DNA from: Zygnema cylindricum
Taxonomy: Eukaryota > Streptophyta > Zygnematophyceae > Zygnematales > Zygnemataceae
NCBI GenBank assembly: GCA_037447655.1
Contig: JBBHKE010001020.1
Span: 1-64,000, forward strand
DNA: 64,000 nt
Direction of reading: 5' to 3'
Shown here: in pieces, positions 1 to 12,396 of the stretch
Layout of the letters: each line of letters opens with the position of its first letter
How positions within the stretch are numbered: the first letter of the stretch is position 1
Translations under genes and position numbers: made by a program
The notes under the pieces: generated by a model
The model's input: only the letters and a program-made list of their open reading frames with translations
What the model was told of the DNA's origin: nothing
The model's database searches: none

Positions 1-181
1 ATATTTCCAGTAAATCTCTAGATAGCCTAGGTAGCCATGGCTCTAGCTCCCTCTCTAATTTCTTAGTGACTGCGACAAGTTTGAGAGTTGGAGAGAGAAG
101 TTAGAGGGAGACTGCCTCGACTTCTTTCAATATTTTTATTTAGACCTATAAAATACTTAAAAAAGACCATTAATTTCTACA
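1..181 (-). mobile_element. Family-B Copia LTR, partial (cut by window start)
   Basis: The sequence matches the outer end of the other family-B LTRs: the GCCATGGCT palindrome, the conserved hairpin with its GTGACTGCGACAAGT loop, and a right end of AATTTCTACA. In the element's own sense this is the LTR 5' (U3) end. It is not followed by the CTCCCC polypurine-tract complement expected for a 3' LTR, so it is a solo LTR or a 5' LTR. Confidence 0.8.
43..104 (-). promoter_or_regulatory. Conserved LTR-B hairpin, copy 1
   Basis: Inverted repeat of about 20 bp with some mismatches around the loop TTAGTGACTGCGACAAGTTTG. One of about ten copies; see the hairpin finding. Confidence 0.55.
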
Positions 182-1212
182 TGAAAGAGAAGAATAAAGA
201 GAAAGAGAAATATAAGGAGATATAGAAGAACAAGGGGGAGGAGTAGGAGAAGAAATCATAAATAACAAAAAAAAAACATATGAAGCAAAAAAAACAACAA
301 AAAAAACAACCCTAAGAATTCAAGAACAAACCCTACAAATAGCACCTGTTGCATTAGGTTCTTTGTTCGTGATGCTTCCTCCTACAAGAAGAATAGACGA
401 TAAAGATTAAAAGGAGAGTAAACGTTTTAAAACAGTATGTATGGAGGAAGAGTCGAAAAATACGAATTGATGGAGAAGGAAAAAGTGAAGTTGAAAGAGA
501 AGAAGAAGCAGAAGGAGAAACAAAAGGAGAGGGAGAAGGAAAAGGAGAAGGAGAAGGACAAGGTGAGGAAAACATTAAAAACATGAAACACAAATAGAAA
601 CATATGAAGTAAAACACGAAAAAAAACAAAAGAAAACCAAAAACAAACTTTAACCAAAAACAAAAATAGAAACAAATAAAGTAAAATAATAAAAGAATAA
701 ACAGAAACAAAAACATACATAAACAAAATATAAACACTAAATATAGCACCTGTTGAATTGGTGTATTTGTCGGTGATGTCTTCTCCTTCAATGTTTGTAG
801 GATCCCCCTTGCGGCCATTTTCATTCGCTTTGAGGATGGTATGTTGTGTCTTTGTCGGTGATGTCTTCTCCTTCAATGTTTGTAGGATCCCCCTTGCGGC
901 CATTTTCATTCGCTTTGAGGATGGTATGTTGTCGTTCATCTAGTGTCCAAACACACAGACGTCTGTTTACAGGAAGAGTAGGTATTGTGTGAGGTAGAAT
1001 GCACGAGTAGTAGACAAAAAGGTTATAGCTCCCACCGGGAAAAGTCATCGTAGTATTTAAAAAAAAAAGATGCAAACAATTTTTTTGAAATATATAGTGG
1101 AAATGCACCACCTGTTAAGTTCTGTAGTGTGGTTCATCTTAGTTGCCCTATATAGATAGAAAGCCTCTAATGTGGAAACGAAACCTTATCTTTTGTTTTT
1201 ACATTTTGAATT
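182..1212. other. A-rich non-coding spacer with an 85-bp tandem duplication
   Basis: No convincing gene. 182-740 is A/G-rich low-complexity DNA. An 85-bp unit is repeated in tandem at about 766-850 and 851-935. The two copies are nearly identical, so the duplication is recent. Short minus-strand reading frames over it resemble no family I know. Confidence 0.5.
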
Positions 1213-1728
1213 TGAAATTCTGAGACCTCCATAGGTCCACAGAACGTGTAGCTCACACGAAACCTCTATGATAACCCTGACCCCTTTGTGTTTCAGCAAG
1301 AATAACTGCCACCCTGGTAGAAAAAAACTTTAGCCACCTTTACCTCGTGAAGGCAAGACTCCCTTGAATCGATAGCAAAAAAAATCTCTGAATTTGCTCC
1401 CCTGACCAATAAGTTATGAGTGGTCAAAGATGACTTTTTGTACAGGTGCTCTCTCGGAGAGAGGTGGCTTCCTACTTAATTTTCTAAGTCCTATCTCTAA
1501 AACTCTATCTACTAACGTACAAAAAATCACAATAGTGTGTTGTACAAAAAAGGCACAAATCACAATAGTGTGTTGTACAGAAAAGTACAGATGCTGGTGT
1601 CCTTTCTATACGCCCATCGTACGACATGGCCAAAAAGGCGACACATGTCATATCTAGATGTGTTCACGTAATCTCCAGAGATGCTGCAATCCAATGTTGT
1701 CGCGCCACGTGTCACTTGACGTGGCGAT
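1213..1728 (-). mobile_element. Family-B LTR, first half (interrupted by element A)
   Basis: The left end TGAAATTCTGAGACCTCCAT is the complement of the LTR-B 3' end, with its 20-nt ATG-initiated coding tail. The LTR continues at 7917-8459 on the far side of element A. The two halves add up to about 1.06 kb, the same as intact LTR-B copies. It is the 3' LTR of the minus-strand B element at 8460-11442. It contains a G-box (GCCACGTGTCA) near 1706. Confidence 0.85.
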
Positions 1729-2745
1729 TGTTGTAATTTATAAATCTTTATTTCAGTTTATAGGGGTAAAAATAACTTAGGATATTTTTCCTAGTAATAC
1801 TTACCTTAATTAGTGTTACAGTAGCAAAAGGTACAGAGTGTATTGTACTTTTGCAGGGACACGTGTCGGCGAAAGAACGTATGCAGGTTTTTTGGAGTAG
1901 CGCCGACAGTCAAGCATACATGTCAAAAAGTTGACGATGTGATTCACATGATCGGACGAACGGGATCTGTCCCGAGTATTCCGGAAACATATGGTACAGT
2001 TCGACGGTACCATCGTCAATCGAATCTGTTCCAACGGACGCGATTCACCTGGGACCACAAGCATGATTCACGAGGGACCACAAGTGTGATTTGCGTGGGA
2101 CCACAAGTGACAAAGCACTCAAATGCTTCGTACTACACGACCACATTTGGCTGGACTTTAGCGGTCACCGCTGACTAAGCATTTGGAACGTTTTGTGTAC
2201 AGTTAGAACATTTTGTGTACGGTTCAATTTCTGTAAATATTTGAATAACATTTGTTTGTCGTTTAGTGTGATATAAAATAGTGTTATATTAATCAGGTTT
2301 TTAGAAAATAGTAATTAGGGTTTTTGAGGTACAGTGACGTACGGGTAAAATGTTTTGTCGTTAGTCAAGATAATAACCGTAGAAACGGTTACCCGAGTTA
2401 GTGTAGATCAGTAGATACACACTGTCAGTATATAAATTAGGACTTTGCCAATTTTGTAGTATCCAGTTTTGGGAATATGATTTTCTAAGGGCAATTTTTG
2501 GGAAACTTCCAGACATCATATCTTAAGGTTTATTGGGTCATTTGGGCTGCAATTTTGGGAATTGTCAATTTACTGTATTGTGTATCACTGTATTAAATTT
2601 GAAACATTTTAGGGTTTTGAGTCATATTTTGTGTCAGTTCAAAATTGGATGTTGAGTAGGTACTTTGATAGTTTCTGTTGTTTTTCATGTCTACTTCTAC
2701 TACTAGTGTTGGTTCTCGGCCTGCAACAATAGTTGTAGAACAACA
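1729..2745 (+). repeat. Element A 5' LTR
   Basis: Starts TGTTGTAATTTATAAATC and ends GTAGAACAACA. The right end is fixed by comparison with the 3' LTR and its TSD. A TATA-like TATATAA lies near 2430. The LTR contains ATG 2687, which opens the gag frame 59 nt before the LTR end. A degenerate motif GGGACCACAAG is repeated three times at about 2051-2110. Confidence 0.92.
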
Positions 2746-5700
2746 GGTTATGGGCCTTTCGTTAAGAATTCCTATCTTCAATGGCCAAAAGTATGAATAC
2801 TGGGCTGCGATGGTTGAATCGTCGTTTGAAACTGCTAACTTATTGGGGGTCTTGGACGGCTCCCTTGGAAAAACAGATCCAACTTCAGCAAAAAAGAATT
2901 CAATGGCAAGGAACAATCTAATTCTTTGTATTTCAGAAAATTTGGTCATGTCCCGACTGAAAATGAAGAAGGCGAGGGAGATCTCGACATCCCTCAAAAC
3001 CGCTTGTGAGAAAGCGAATGTTCGAATGAGCATTTGGTGGCTGGAAAAATTTGGGGATACAAATACACGGGAGAAACATTGGTCGAGTATTGTGAAAATT
3101 TTTGTGCGCTCATTGATGCTCACTCTTCTGCTGGGGGGTCATTTCCTGAGTTTCAATAGGCGACTTTGCTTATTAGAGGTCTCCCTAGTAGCATGAAGGG
3201 TGTGTCTGTTCAATTAAAGAGTCATGATAAAGCTAGCTGGTCATTTTAGTTAGCGTATAATCTTATATTGGAGGAAGAAACAAACACTAAACTCCTTGAG
3301 GGAGAAGGAAAGGTTGAGGCACTTACAATAGACTTTGACAAAAGAAATCAATTTAATCATAATAGGAATCAGTTTAACCAGAATCAGAATCAATATAATC
3401 AGAGGCAGAATAGGCCATCTACTACTACTTGTTTCTATTATTCTGAGAAGGGTCATGGATACAAGTACTGTCCTAAACTGAAGAAGGCTAATGAGACAAG
3501 TTTATACAGGCCAGGTTGGCAACAGAGTCAGTATAACAAAGGTTTTTGTGGAAACCCTTCTCGTGGAAATGCTCTTTTTTCAGCTTCAGCAACTGATGCT
3601 GATGAGTCTCTCAGCTTCAATGAGCAAGAGGAGGCGAATTTATTTGCTATGGCGGCTGCCATGGAGGGTCCAAAGGATGTGGGATGGATCATGGACACGG
3701 GAGCGTCTGCCCACATGTGTTGGAACAAGGCGGCTTTTACGAATCTGCAGCAAACATCTCCAAAGAGTATCTACTATTCTTGCGGCATGAGTGTTCAAAC
3801 CTCAGCTCAGGGTGATGTATCATTGATGGTAGATGTGGGGGTAAAGTCAGTAGAGAGAACCGTTCACAATGTTTTGTATGTTCCAGATTTCAAGAAAAAC
3901 CTTTTTTCTACATCATTAGTGGAGATCAAAGGCTTTTTAAGTTGTTCTGAAAGGAGGGAGACAGGTTGTTAGCAAGAAAGGGAAAGTCGCACTAACAGGA
4001 ACTAGAGATGCTAACAAAATGTACCGGATGGACATGGCTGAATATAAAGAAAATGATGTTCTCTACTCCAGTGTCGAATCTGATAATGAGTTGTGGCATA
4101 AGAGATTAGGACACATGAATTATGATAGTCTAAAGAAAATGGTGAACTCGGGAAAAGTTGATGAAGTTTCTCTCACATCTCATCCTATAAAAACATGTGA
4201 TAGTTGTTCACTTGCCAAGATTCACAAATTGTCATTTCCACAAGAAACAGACCATAGATCGAAAAAAGTTCGCGGCTCATCCATTCTGATGTTCTCGGTC
4301 CTTCACAAGTGGCTTCGGCTGGAGGTGTCCACTATGTGGTCAGATTCACAGATGACTACTCGAGGTACACCAAAGTTTACTTCATGCAACATAAGAGTGA
4401 AGTGTTTACTCACTTTAAACACTGCAAAGCGTGGGCGGAAAAGCTTCATGGGGTTCCAATATTGGCGCTAAGATCGGACAACGGAGGAGAATACACATCG
4501 AAGGAATTCGAAGAATTTCTCCTTCAAGAAGGTATCAGTCACAATCTTACAGTTCCATATACACCGGAACAAAATGGTGTTTCTGAGAGATTAAATAGGA
4601 CATTCACAGAGAGTGCTCGGTCCATGCTTGCAGATAAAATGCTAGATTTGAAATTCTGGGCTGAAGCACTTAACTATGCTATTAATATTAAAAATAGAAT
4701 TGCTTCTAGGTCTGTTAGCACTACACCTTATGAGCTTTGGACAGGGGAAAAACCTGATATTAGTCACTTTAAGATCTTTGGCAGCAATTGTTTTATTTTA
4801 GATACTTCACAGGATAGATGGAAAATGGAGGCTAAAGGCTTACCTGGGATTTTCATGGGGTATGATGATAATGCGAAAGGATATAGAGTTTTTGTACTTG
4901 AAAAACAGAAAGTGATTGTTTCTAGAACTATCTAGATTAAAGATAAACACGATTCGGTTGATTTTTTTAAAGTGCCAGAACAACCGGCAAAGGAAAAGCA
5001 AGAATATGTCATTTTTCACCATACGCAGCAAGTCTACTTTCCACCGTCAAGTGGGACACCTCTTCCTTCAGTTCCTCTGGTGCCTTTACAAGATGCTTCA
5101 CCACAAGCTACACCGCAAGTGGAAGGAACTACTACACTTTCTGTAACAGATCACGTTACGGGTCAAACTAAACAGAAAAATCAGAGGTTGCCGACAATCT
5201 CAGCCTCAGACTTATCGAGGGAAAGAGATCTAGCAGCCGTCTGCAAACAAGCTCTCACTTTGTTTTTTTGCAGCTACAGAGGAACCTCTAACGATCCAGG
5301 AGGCCTTCTCATCACCTGAGAGAAAACAGTGGATCGAGGCGGCAAACGATGAAATGAAGTCCATTATGGAGGCACAAACATGGGAGCTAGTGGATCTTCC
5401 TCCGGGTAGGAAAGCCATCGGCAGCAAATGGGTATTCAAGGTGAAGCTGAACCCGGACAACACCATCGAAAGGTATAAGGCCAGACTAGTGGCTAAGGGA
5501 TATAATCAAAAAGAAGGTATTGACTTTGAGGAAACCTTCTCCCCAGTTGTTAGATTTCCCACTGTCACAATTTTGCTAAGTCTAGCGGCTATAAAGAATA
5601 TGGAAATACATCAGATGGACGTTAAAACTGCTTTCTTGCATGGAGAGTTAGAAGAAACAATTTATATGAAACAACCTGAAATGTATGTCGAAAAGGAAAG

Positions 5701-6858
5701 GAAGAATTAGTGTGTAAATTGATGAAATCCTTGTATGGGCTAAAACAAGCCCCGCGTCAGTGGAATCTGAAGTTAGATGAGTTTTTAACTGGGCTAGGTT
5801 TTAAGAGAATTAGCTCAAATCATTCTGTATATGTTCTACAAGGAGAAGATGGGTTACATTACATTGCTGTATATGTGGATGATCTATTGTTAATAAGTAA
5901 GTCAATGGATAAAATAAACCGCATTAAAGCGACTTTAAGGTCTAGGTTTGAGATGAAGGACCTTAGTGAGGCCAAATATATCTTAGGAATACAGGTAGAA
6001 AGAGACAAAAATAAGAGGCTGATTTTGTTGACTCAGAAAGAAGCAATAGGTAACATGCTAGAAAGATTTGAAATGAAAGATGTGAAAGGATCCGTAACTC
6101 CCATGGAATTTAGGCAGAAATTGGAAAGAATTGATACAGATTCAGGCATAATTGTTGGTGAGAGTCTAGAGACTGTGGAGGAAGAGTTTATGGCTTCAAA
6201 GCCATATAGACAGGTTGTTGGAAGTCTTATAAATTTTATGAATTGTACGAGACCCAACATTGCGGCAACTGTAGGAGTCTTGAGTAGAAGTTTGCAAAAT
6301 CCTAAAAGGGTAGACTTGGAAACAACGAAAAGAGTGTTGAGATATCTTGCAGGTACTCGAAATCTCAAACTTGTTCTCGGAGGAGGAGAGGTGAAAATCC
6401 AGACGTGGAGCGATGCTAGCTATGGGGACATGCCAAGCCGGAAATCTACGACTGACTTCGTACAAAAGATTGGAGATGGAACTTGATGCTGGAGTAGCAA
6501 ATTACAAAAGGTTATAGCTCAATCCACAATGGAGTCAGAATATATGGCAACAGCTTCCGCCCTGAAAGAGCTCCTATGGGTCAAGTCCATTTTACAGGAA
6601 CTTCGGTATATGCAAACTGGCCCTCAAGCTATCTGGTGTGACAACCAAGCTGCCATAGCAATTGCCTTTAACCCCAACCATCACTTTAAGAGCAAACACA
6701 TGGATGTTAGACTTCACTTTGTTAGAGAAAAAGTACTTGCAAAAGTCGTCAAATTGTGTTATTTACCAGATGACAAGATGGTGGCTGACATGTTAACAAA
6801 AGCCCTTCCTGCTCCTAAGTTACAATTTTGCAGAGATGTTGTTGGACTAAGAGAGTAA
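2687..6858 (+). pseudogene. Copia gag-pol polyprotein, decayed (element A)
   Basis: This encoded the capsid-protease-integrase-RT-RNase H polyprotein of a Ty1/Copia element. Visible landmarks: gag motif PIFNGQKYEYW (near 2773); zinc knuckle CFYYSEKGHGYKYC (3430-3471), whose second Cys is Tyr; protease DTGASAHMC (3694-3720); pre-integrase LWHKRLGHMNY (near 4090); integrase HSDVLGPSQ, SDNGGEYTS and PEQNGVSERLNRT, with the catalytic Glu kept; [25 protein letters not shown] and YVDDLLL (near 5871); RNase H TWSDASYGD and CDNQAAIA. It is broken by a TAG for CAG at about 3157, frameshifts near 3040, 3950, 4265 and 5705, a TAG at 3970, and a TGA at 6484. The first ~20 codons lie in the LTR. Identification is certain; function is lost. 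Confidence 0.93.
2746..2756 (+). promoter_or_regulatory. Primer-binding site of element A (half-tRNA type)
   Basis: GGTTATGGGCC directly abuts the LTR end. It is complementary to the anticodon arm of plant initiator tRNA-Met (GGCCCAUAACC). The match ends after 11 nt here; it is 15 nt in family B. Confidence 0.75.
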
Positions 6859-6872
6859 GTGAGTCTAAAGAT

Positions 6873-6881
6873 TTAGGGGAG
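6873..6881 (+). promoter_or_regulatory. Polypurine tract of element A
   Basis: TTAGGGGAG immediately precedes the 3' LTR (TGTTGTAAT). The same motif sits before the 3' LTR of element C. Confidence 0.8.
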
Positions 6882-7911
6882 TGTTGTAATTTATAAATCT
6901 TTATTTCAGTTTATAGGGGTAAAAATAACTTAGGATGTTTTTCCTAGTAATACTTACCTTAATTAGTGTTACAGTAGCAAAAGGTACAGTAGAGTGTATT
7001 GTACTTTTGTAGGGACACGTGTCGGCGAAAGAACGTATGCAGGTTTTTTGGAGTAGCGCCGACAGTCAAGCATACATGTCAAAAAGTTGACGATGTGATT
7101 CACATGATCGGACAAACGGGATCTGTCCCGAGTATTCCGGAAACATATGGTACAGTTCGACGGTACCATCGTCAATCGAATCTGTTCCAACAAACGCGAT
7201 TCACCTGGGACCAAAAGCGTGATTCACGAGGGACCACAAGCGTGATTCGCGTGGGACCACAAGTGACGAAGCACTCAGATGCTTCGTACTACACGACCAC
7301 ATTCGGCTGGACTTTAGCTGTCACCGCTGACTAAGCATTTGGAACTTTTTGTGTACAGTTAGAACGTTTTGTGTACGGTTCAATTTCTGCAAATATTTGA
7401 GTAACATAAGTTTGTCGTTTAGTGTGATATAAAATAGTGTTATATTAATCAGGTTTTTAGAAAATAGTAATTAGGGTTTTTGAGGTACAGTGACGTACGG
7501 GTAAAATGCTTTATCGTTAGTCAGGATAATAACCGTAGAAACGATTACCTGAATTATTGTAGATCAGTAGATACATACTGTGAGTATATAAATCAGGACT
7601 TAGCCAATTTTGTAGTATCCAGTTTTGGGAATATGATTTTCTAAGGTCAATTTTTGGGAAACTTCCAGACATCATATCTTATGGTTTATTGGGTCATTTG
7701 GGCTGCAATTTTGGGAATTGTCAGTTTACTGTATTGTGTATCAGTGTTAAATTTGAAACATATTGGGGTTTTGAGTCATATTTTTTGTCATTTCAAAGTT
7801 GGATGTTGAGTAGGTACTTTGATAGTTTCTGTTGTTTTTCATGTCTACTTCTTCTACTACTGTTGGTTCTCCGCTTGGTTCTCCACCTGCAACAGTAGTT
7901 GTAGAACAACA
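6882..7911 (+). repeat. Element A 3' LTR
   Basis: Closely similar to 1729-2745 along its whole length, including a TATATAA near 7586 and an in-LTR gag start (ATG 7841, 71 nt before the LTR end). Followed by the TSD GCGAT. A few small indels separate the two LTRs, so the insertion is not brand new. Confidence 0.92.
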
Positions 7912-7916
7912 GCGAT

Positions 7917-8459
7917 GACCGTAAAACGCCAAAATTACCTATTCCGAGGTCGCGGCCCTTATCGTGGTCGTTCAATGAAAACCGGTTATAATTCTAGCCG
8001 TTGAAAATAGACGCGTGGTATTTGTTTCAAGGTCGAAACAAATTCGCAGTAACTGTTTCACAAAATACATACAACCGTACTGTACTTGAATTGTTTCTAT
8101 GTATTAGGAATCTATTCGACAGTTAAATGAATTATTGTGTTAACATTTATATACTTTTCAAACCTTATATCACCTTTCAGTGGTCCTAGACTATTACGAT
8201 AAAGCTATCGGCAACCGACGACTTTGACGAACAGCAGGTACCAGGATCAAATTTGTGGTCCGTTATGTTCCTTTTTTGTAAATCAACCAAACTACTGCCT
8301 CTCTCCCTCTAGATAGCATAGGCAGCCGTGGCTATAGCTCCCTCTCCGACAAGTGTGGGAGCTGAAGAGAGGAGTAAGAGGCAGACTGCCTCTGCTTCTT
8401 TTCTGCATTTTATCTTTTACAAAACCTAGAAAATACTAAAAGAACCTTTAATTTCTACC
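7917..8459 (-). mobile_element. Family-B LTR, second half (after element A)
   Basis: Continuation of the LTR at 1213-1728. Contains a degenerate tRNA-like module (8185-8262) and a hairpin copy whose loop is partly deleted (about 8335-8380). Ends AATTTCTACC where intact copies end in CTACA. The minus-strand B internal region follows directly. Confidence 0.8.
8185..8262 (+). other. tRNA-like module in LTR-B (degenerate)
   Basis: CCTAGACTATTACGATAAAG followed about 50 nt later by CCAGGATCAAAT corresponds to the A-box and T-arm regions of the better copies at 58497 and 60144. The T-stem is broken here. Confidence 0.4.
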
Positions 8460-11442
8460 CTCCCCTTATATTCTAATCACTCTTCAATTTAAGACCACAC
8501 TTCTCCCTGCAAAAAAATAGTTTAGGGGAAGGTACAAGTTTGGTCATCATATCTGCTACCATTTCACTATTTGGTCTGTATTCTAAACTGATTATCTTGT
8601 TTTCTACCTTCTCCCTAACGAAACTAAGTCTAATGTCCATATGTTTTGCTTTAAAGTGGTGTTTAGGATTACAGAAATTGCAATCGCAACTTGATTATCA
8701 CAAAACACTTTGTGACACCACTTTTAAAATGACTAAGTTCACCAAGCAAGGACTTCCATACATAATTCTTTTACATCAGAGCAAAAGGCCATGTACTCAG
8801 CCTCCATGGTGGACTGAGCAATGACCTTTTGCTGCTTGCTGCTCCAACAGCAAGCCTCATCACCTACATACAATACATACCCAGACGTGCATCCCCTCAT
8901 AGGAGCATCTCCATAGCTGGCATCACTCCAAGTGGTGATGTCAGTGTTTTTCTCACCCAAATGCAACCATAGATTGTTAGTCCCTATGAGATATCTAAAG
9001 ACTCTCTTAGGTGTCTCCCAATTTTTCTTAGTGGGAGCATTCATACTCCTGCTTAGTAGTCCTATAGCTGCGACTATATCTGGTCGGGTACAATTCAAAA
9101 AATATATTTCGCTGTCTTGTATCTGTCTGTAAAGAGATGTTTGCATAAATCTCTTCTCTTTAGGGCCTAACTCATCATCCAAGATTATAACTCCCTATTC
9201 CACACTCCCCTCGCTTCCCTTCTTTAGTTCCATTGGAGTCGTACAACAATTAGTCTTGTCCATTTGGAATCTTTCTAACATGATTCCAATGGCTTTCTTG
9301 TGAGATAATCTTATTATATTTCTATTTCTGTCTCTCTCTACTTGAATTCCCAAAATATACCTTGCTTCTCCCATATCCTTCATCTCAAATCTTCCTTTTA
9401 GATCATTTTTCAACTTATTTATTTTATCTATAGATTTATTTAAAACATCATCAATATAAATTGCAATAAAAATAACTCCTTCCTCATCTTCAATTAATCA
9501 AATTGAGTGATCTAATCTGTTCCGAATATATCCCAAACTCGTAAGAAACTTATCGAGTTTCTTATTCCATTGTCCGAGCGCTTGTTTCAACCCATACAAA
9601 ATTTGATCAATCGGCATACCTTGCTCTCCTCCCTTTGCTCCACAAATCATTTGGGCTGTTGCATAAAGATCTCCTCTTCCAACTCTCCATGTAGGAAGGT
9701 CGTCTTGAAGTTCATCTGATGTACTTCCATGTCTTCTGCTGCTGCCATACTGAGAAGTATCCGAACGGAGGGAAACCTGACGACCGAAGCCAAATTTTCC
9801 TCGTAGTCAATTCCTTCTTTCTACGTGAATCCTTTTGCCACTAACCGAGCCTTGTAGCGCTCAATGGTGTTATCCGGGTTGAGTTTCAATTTAAACACCC
9901 ACTTACACCTGATTGGCTTTTTGTTGATTGGCTTTTTGTTAGGAGGACAGTCCACCAATTCCCATGTATCGGCCGCCATATTTCAAGTCATCTCCTCGTT
10001 AATGGTTGTTTTCCACCGGTTCCTTTTAGGACTTTTCATTGCCTCCTTATAAGTTTGAGGTTCATCGGAGTGAGACAGTTTGGTTACCTTGTTGGTAACT
10101 TGTCTCTTTTGCAGTCTTTTCCTGCTTCTTTTTCCTCCCTCAAACTTTGTTGCTGCAATAGATGGCTCTTGTGGATTCTTTCGAACAGTTTCGACTTCTC
10201 CCCTATCCCCCAATTTCGAGTCTATTTTTACCACATCTTCCACTTCGGTTGGAGTTGTTACTAAGGGTTCCACGGTTGAGTCCTCTTCAATCTGATCTGT
10301 ACTTGTAAGATCTTCATCTTCTCGAAAACCTGGATAGTTAGGAAGCTCAAAGTCAACACAATTTTTTCTGACTCAAATCTGATTTTGACTGTTTTTATAT
10401 GCTTATAGGTATTTATAGATTTCCTTTCATCCATGACTACTAGATGTTTCACTAGGGTTATATCTTCTCTCTGAGATCTTAGACTCTATCTCTTTTTACA
10501 TCTTCATCATATCCTAACATATATCATGGCTTTCTTTTTGGATCTAACTTCGAATTTGACCGATTTGTGTCTAGACTAAACACTTATATACCGGAAACCT
10601 TTAAGCGTGAAACATCTAGTTTTCGGCATGTCCATCTCTCATAAGGTGTTGGGCCTTTTTGTGCTGAAGTAAGAACTCTATTCTTGAGATAATTAGCACA
10701 GTTCATGGTTTCGACCCAAAATCACTTTCCTATCTTCTTATCTAACAACATACTCCTTGCACTATCACTTAGTAATCTATTTAACCTCTCGGTTACACCA
10801 TTCTGCTCAAGATTTTCAGGAGCTGTCTTTTGGTGTTGCACTCCATCTTCTCTAAAAAAATCCTCAAATTGATTGGAAGTATACTCTCCCCCATTATCAC
10901 TCCTTACTCTTTTAATAGAGGTTTCATGGAGTTTCTCACTCCACGCTTTATATTCTTTAAAAACCTGTAGGGCCTTTGATTTTTTTTTCAAAAAATACAC
11001 TCTTGAGTACCGAGACCAATCGTCAGTGATTGTCACCATAAACCTCTTACCACCCGGTGAGGGTACTTTAGCTAGTCTCCAAATATCAGTGTGTACCAAG
11101 TCTAACACTTTTTCTCCTTTAGAAGTGGCTTCCTTTGGGAAGGGTAACCTGTGTGCTTTACCTTGAGCACAACCACTACAGTCACTTAGGTTTTCACTTT
11201 CTCCAAACTGAATTCCTTCCACTATTCCCATCTTTTTCATTTTTTTTAACTTATCTAAATACACATGTCCAAGCCTCTTATGCCACAACATAATATCATG
11301 AACATCAACATAGTAAAGTTTTTTCTTTTAATTGCTTAAAATCAACCTAAACATCCCTAGGCTATCTTTTTCAGCAGTGAATTACACTTCCTCCTCAAAG
11401 CTATCATTAAAGGTTCCCTTCCTAGTGCTAGTCTCGAAATCC
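8460..11442 (-). pseudogene. Family-B Copia pol, decayed (B1)
   Basis: Minus-strand remains of a Copia polyprotein, RNase H end first in window coordinates. RNase H: TWSDASYGDAP and STMEAEYMA (8739-9182). RT: ILGIQVERDRN (about 9340), then the start of RT near 9870-9990. A variable linker lies at 9983-10450. Integrase: LWHKRLGHVYLDKL, HTDIW, SDNGGEYTSNQFE and EQNGVTERLNR (10722-11291). Several stops and frameshifts separate these blocks. The gag/protease end runs into the assembly gap at 11443. The 3' LTR is the interrupted LTR-B at 1213-1728 plus 7917-8459. Confidence 0.88.
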
Positions 11443-11452
11443 NNNNNNNNNN
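11443..11452. other. Assembly gap (10 N)
   Basis: Ten unresolved bases inside retrotransposon sequence. Order and orientation across it depend on scaffolding, and the true gap length may differ. Confidence 0.99.
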
Positions 11453-12030
11453 CCATAGTACGGCATGGCCGTTCCGCTGACGCGTGTCAGTTCCGGAGCC
11501 GTAGTTGCTCCTCCCGTGATATCCGCTACCCAACCATATGTTGCCACGTGTCATCCACCGACATCTGGTCCGCAAACCGTCAAACGGCTATTCCGGCATT
11601 CCGGCTCCACTGTGAGCCGTTCGATCAGATCTAAACATTTGATTTCGTCCGTCGAAAATTAAATGTTAATTCGTATATTTCGTGCGGTCCCGATTTCGTG
11701 CGGACCGGTATATTTCCATGCATAAATCGTCCCGTAATTAGTTAAATGAAATGTCCGGCGCGGTATGGCATTAAATAAATATCGCGCCATATTCATTTAT
11801 CGATTTCTTCAAGACTTACTGGATAAGGCGCTCGGCTAGTCCGTACGGTTATCATCCAGAGGTCACTGGATCAAGTCCTTCAAGTGGCAGTTATATTTTG
11901 CAGAAAAACTGTACCGGAAGATCTGCCTGTCTCCTTTAGCTGCAGCAGGCAGCCATGGCTGTCTGCAGGTCCTCAGTGACTGCGACAAGTATGAGGGCTG
12001 TAGTAAGTCCACAAGAGAGACTACAAAATA
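11453..12030 (-). mobile_element. Diverged family-B LTR fragment
   Basis: Runs from a GCCACGTGTCATC G-box near 11544 through a tRNA-like block (11808-11889, with GGATAAGGCGCT as in plant tRNA-Arg) to the GCCATGGCT palindrome and the hairpin loop CAGTGACTGCGACAAGTATG. Its stem differs entirely in sequence from other copies (CTGCAGGTCCT / AGGGCTGTAG) yet still pairs. Truncated at its outer end, where a plus-strand RNase H fragment begins. Confidence 0.75.
11808..11889 (+). other. tRNA-like module in LTR-B (Arg-like A-box)
   Basis: ACTGGATAAGGCGCTCGGCT resembles the D-arm to anticodon-stem portion of plant tRNA-Arg. A B-box-like GGATCAAGTCC follows about 50 nt later. No complete acceptor stem is seen, so it is not called a functional tRNA. 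Orientation is antisense to the LTR. Confidence 0.45.
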
Positions 12031-12051
12031 CCTCTCTTTTCAACAACCTTA

Positions 12052-12300
12052 AGAGTGGTGTGCATAATTTTTTTTGTGATAATCAGGCAGCGATCGCTAT
12101 TTCTGCCAATCCTAAACATCATTTTAAAGCCAAACACATGGACATTATACTCAGGTTTGTTAGAGAGAAAGTAGAAAACAAAATAATCAGTTTAGAGTAC
12201 CGACCAGATAGCGAGATGGTAGCAGATATGATGACCAAACCTGTGCCTTCCCCTAAGCTAATTTTATGCAAGGAGAAGTGTGGTTTGAAATTAAAGAGTG
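12052..12300 (+). pseudogene. Copia RNase H C-terminal fragment (B-type)
   Basis: Encodes the end of Copia RNase H: FFCDNQAAIAISANPKHHF, then KAKHMDI, VREKVENKIISLEY and VADMMTKPVPSPK. Upstream it is fused to an oppositely oriented LTR fragment at about 12030-12050, so the rest of the element is gone. A polypurine AAAGGGAG precedes the LTR at 12319. Confidence 0.85.
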
Positions 12301-12396
12301 ACTATAAAATAAAGGGAGTGGAGAAATTGATGGTTCTTTTAGTATTTTCTAGGTCTAAAATAAAGTGCAGAAAAAGAAGCCGAGGTAGTCTGTCTC

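Larger units (their letters stand above)
1724..7916 (+). mobile_element. Element A: complete Ty1/Copia retrotransposon with 5-bp TSD
   Basis: The element spans 1729-7911, flanked by the perfect duplication GCGAT (1724-1728 and 7912-7916). Both LTRs run TG...CA (1729-2745, 6882-7911). Domain order is gag, protease, integrase, reverse transcriptase, RNase H, as in Copia. It inserted into a family-B LTR, which can be rejoined across the TSD. The internal region is decayed by stops and frameshifts, so it cannot now encode a full polyprotein. Confidence 0.93.

Noticed and set aside
6882-8004. Tandem Copia unit (3' LTR followed by a second gag start)
   Set aside because: The gag start after the 3' LTR lies inside the LTR itself: the TSD GCGAT falls right after it, so this is one complete element, not a tandem.
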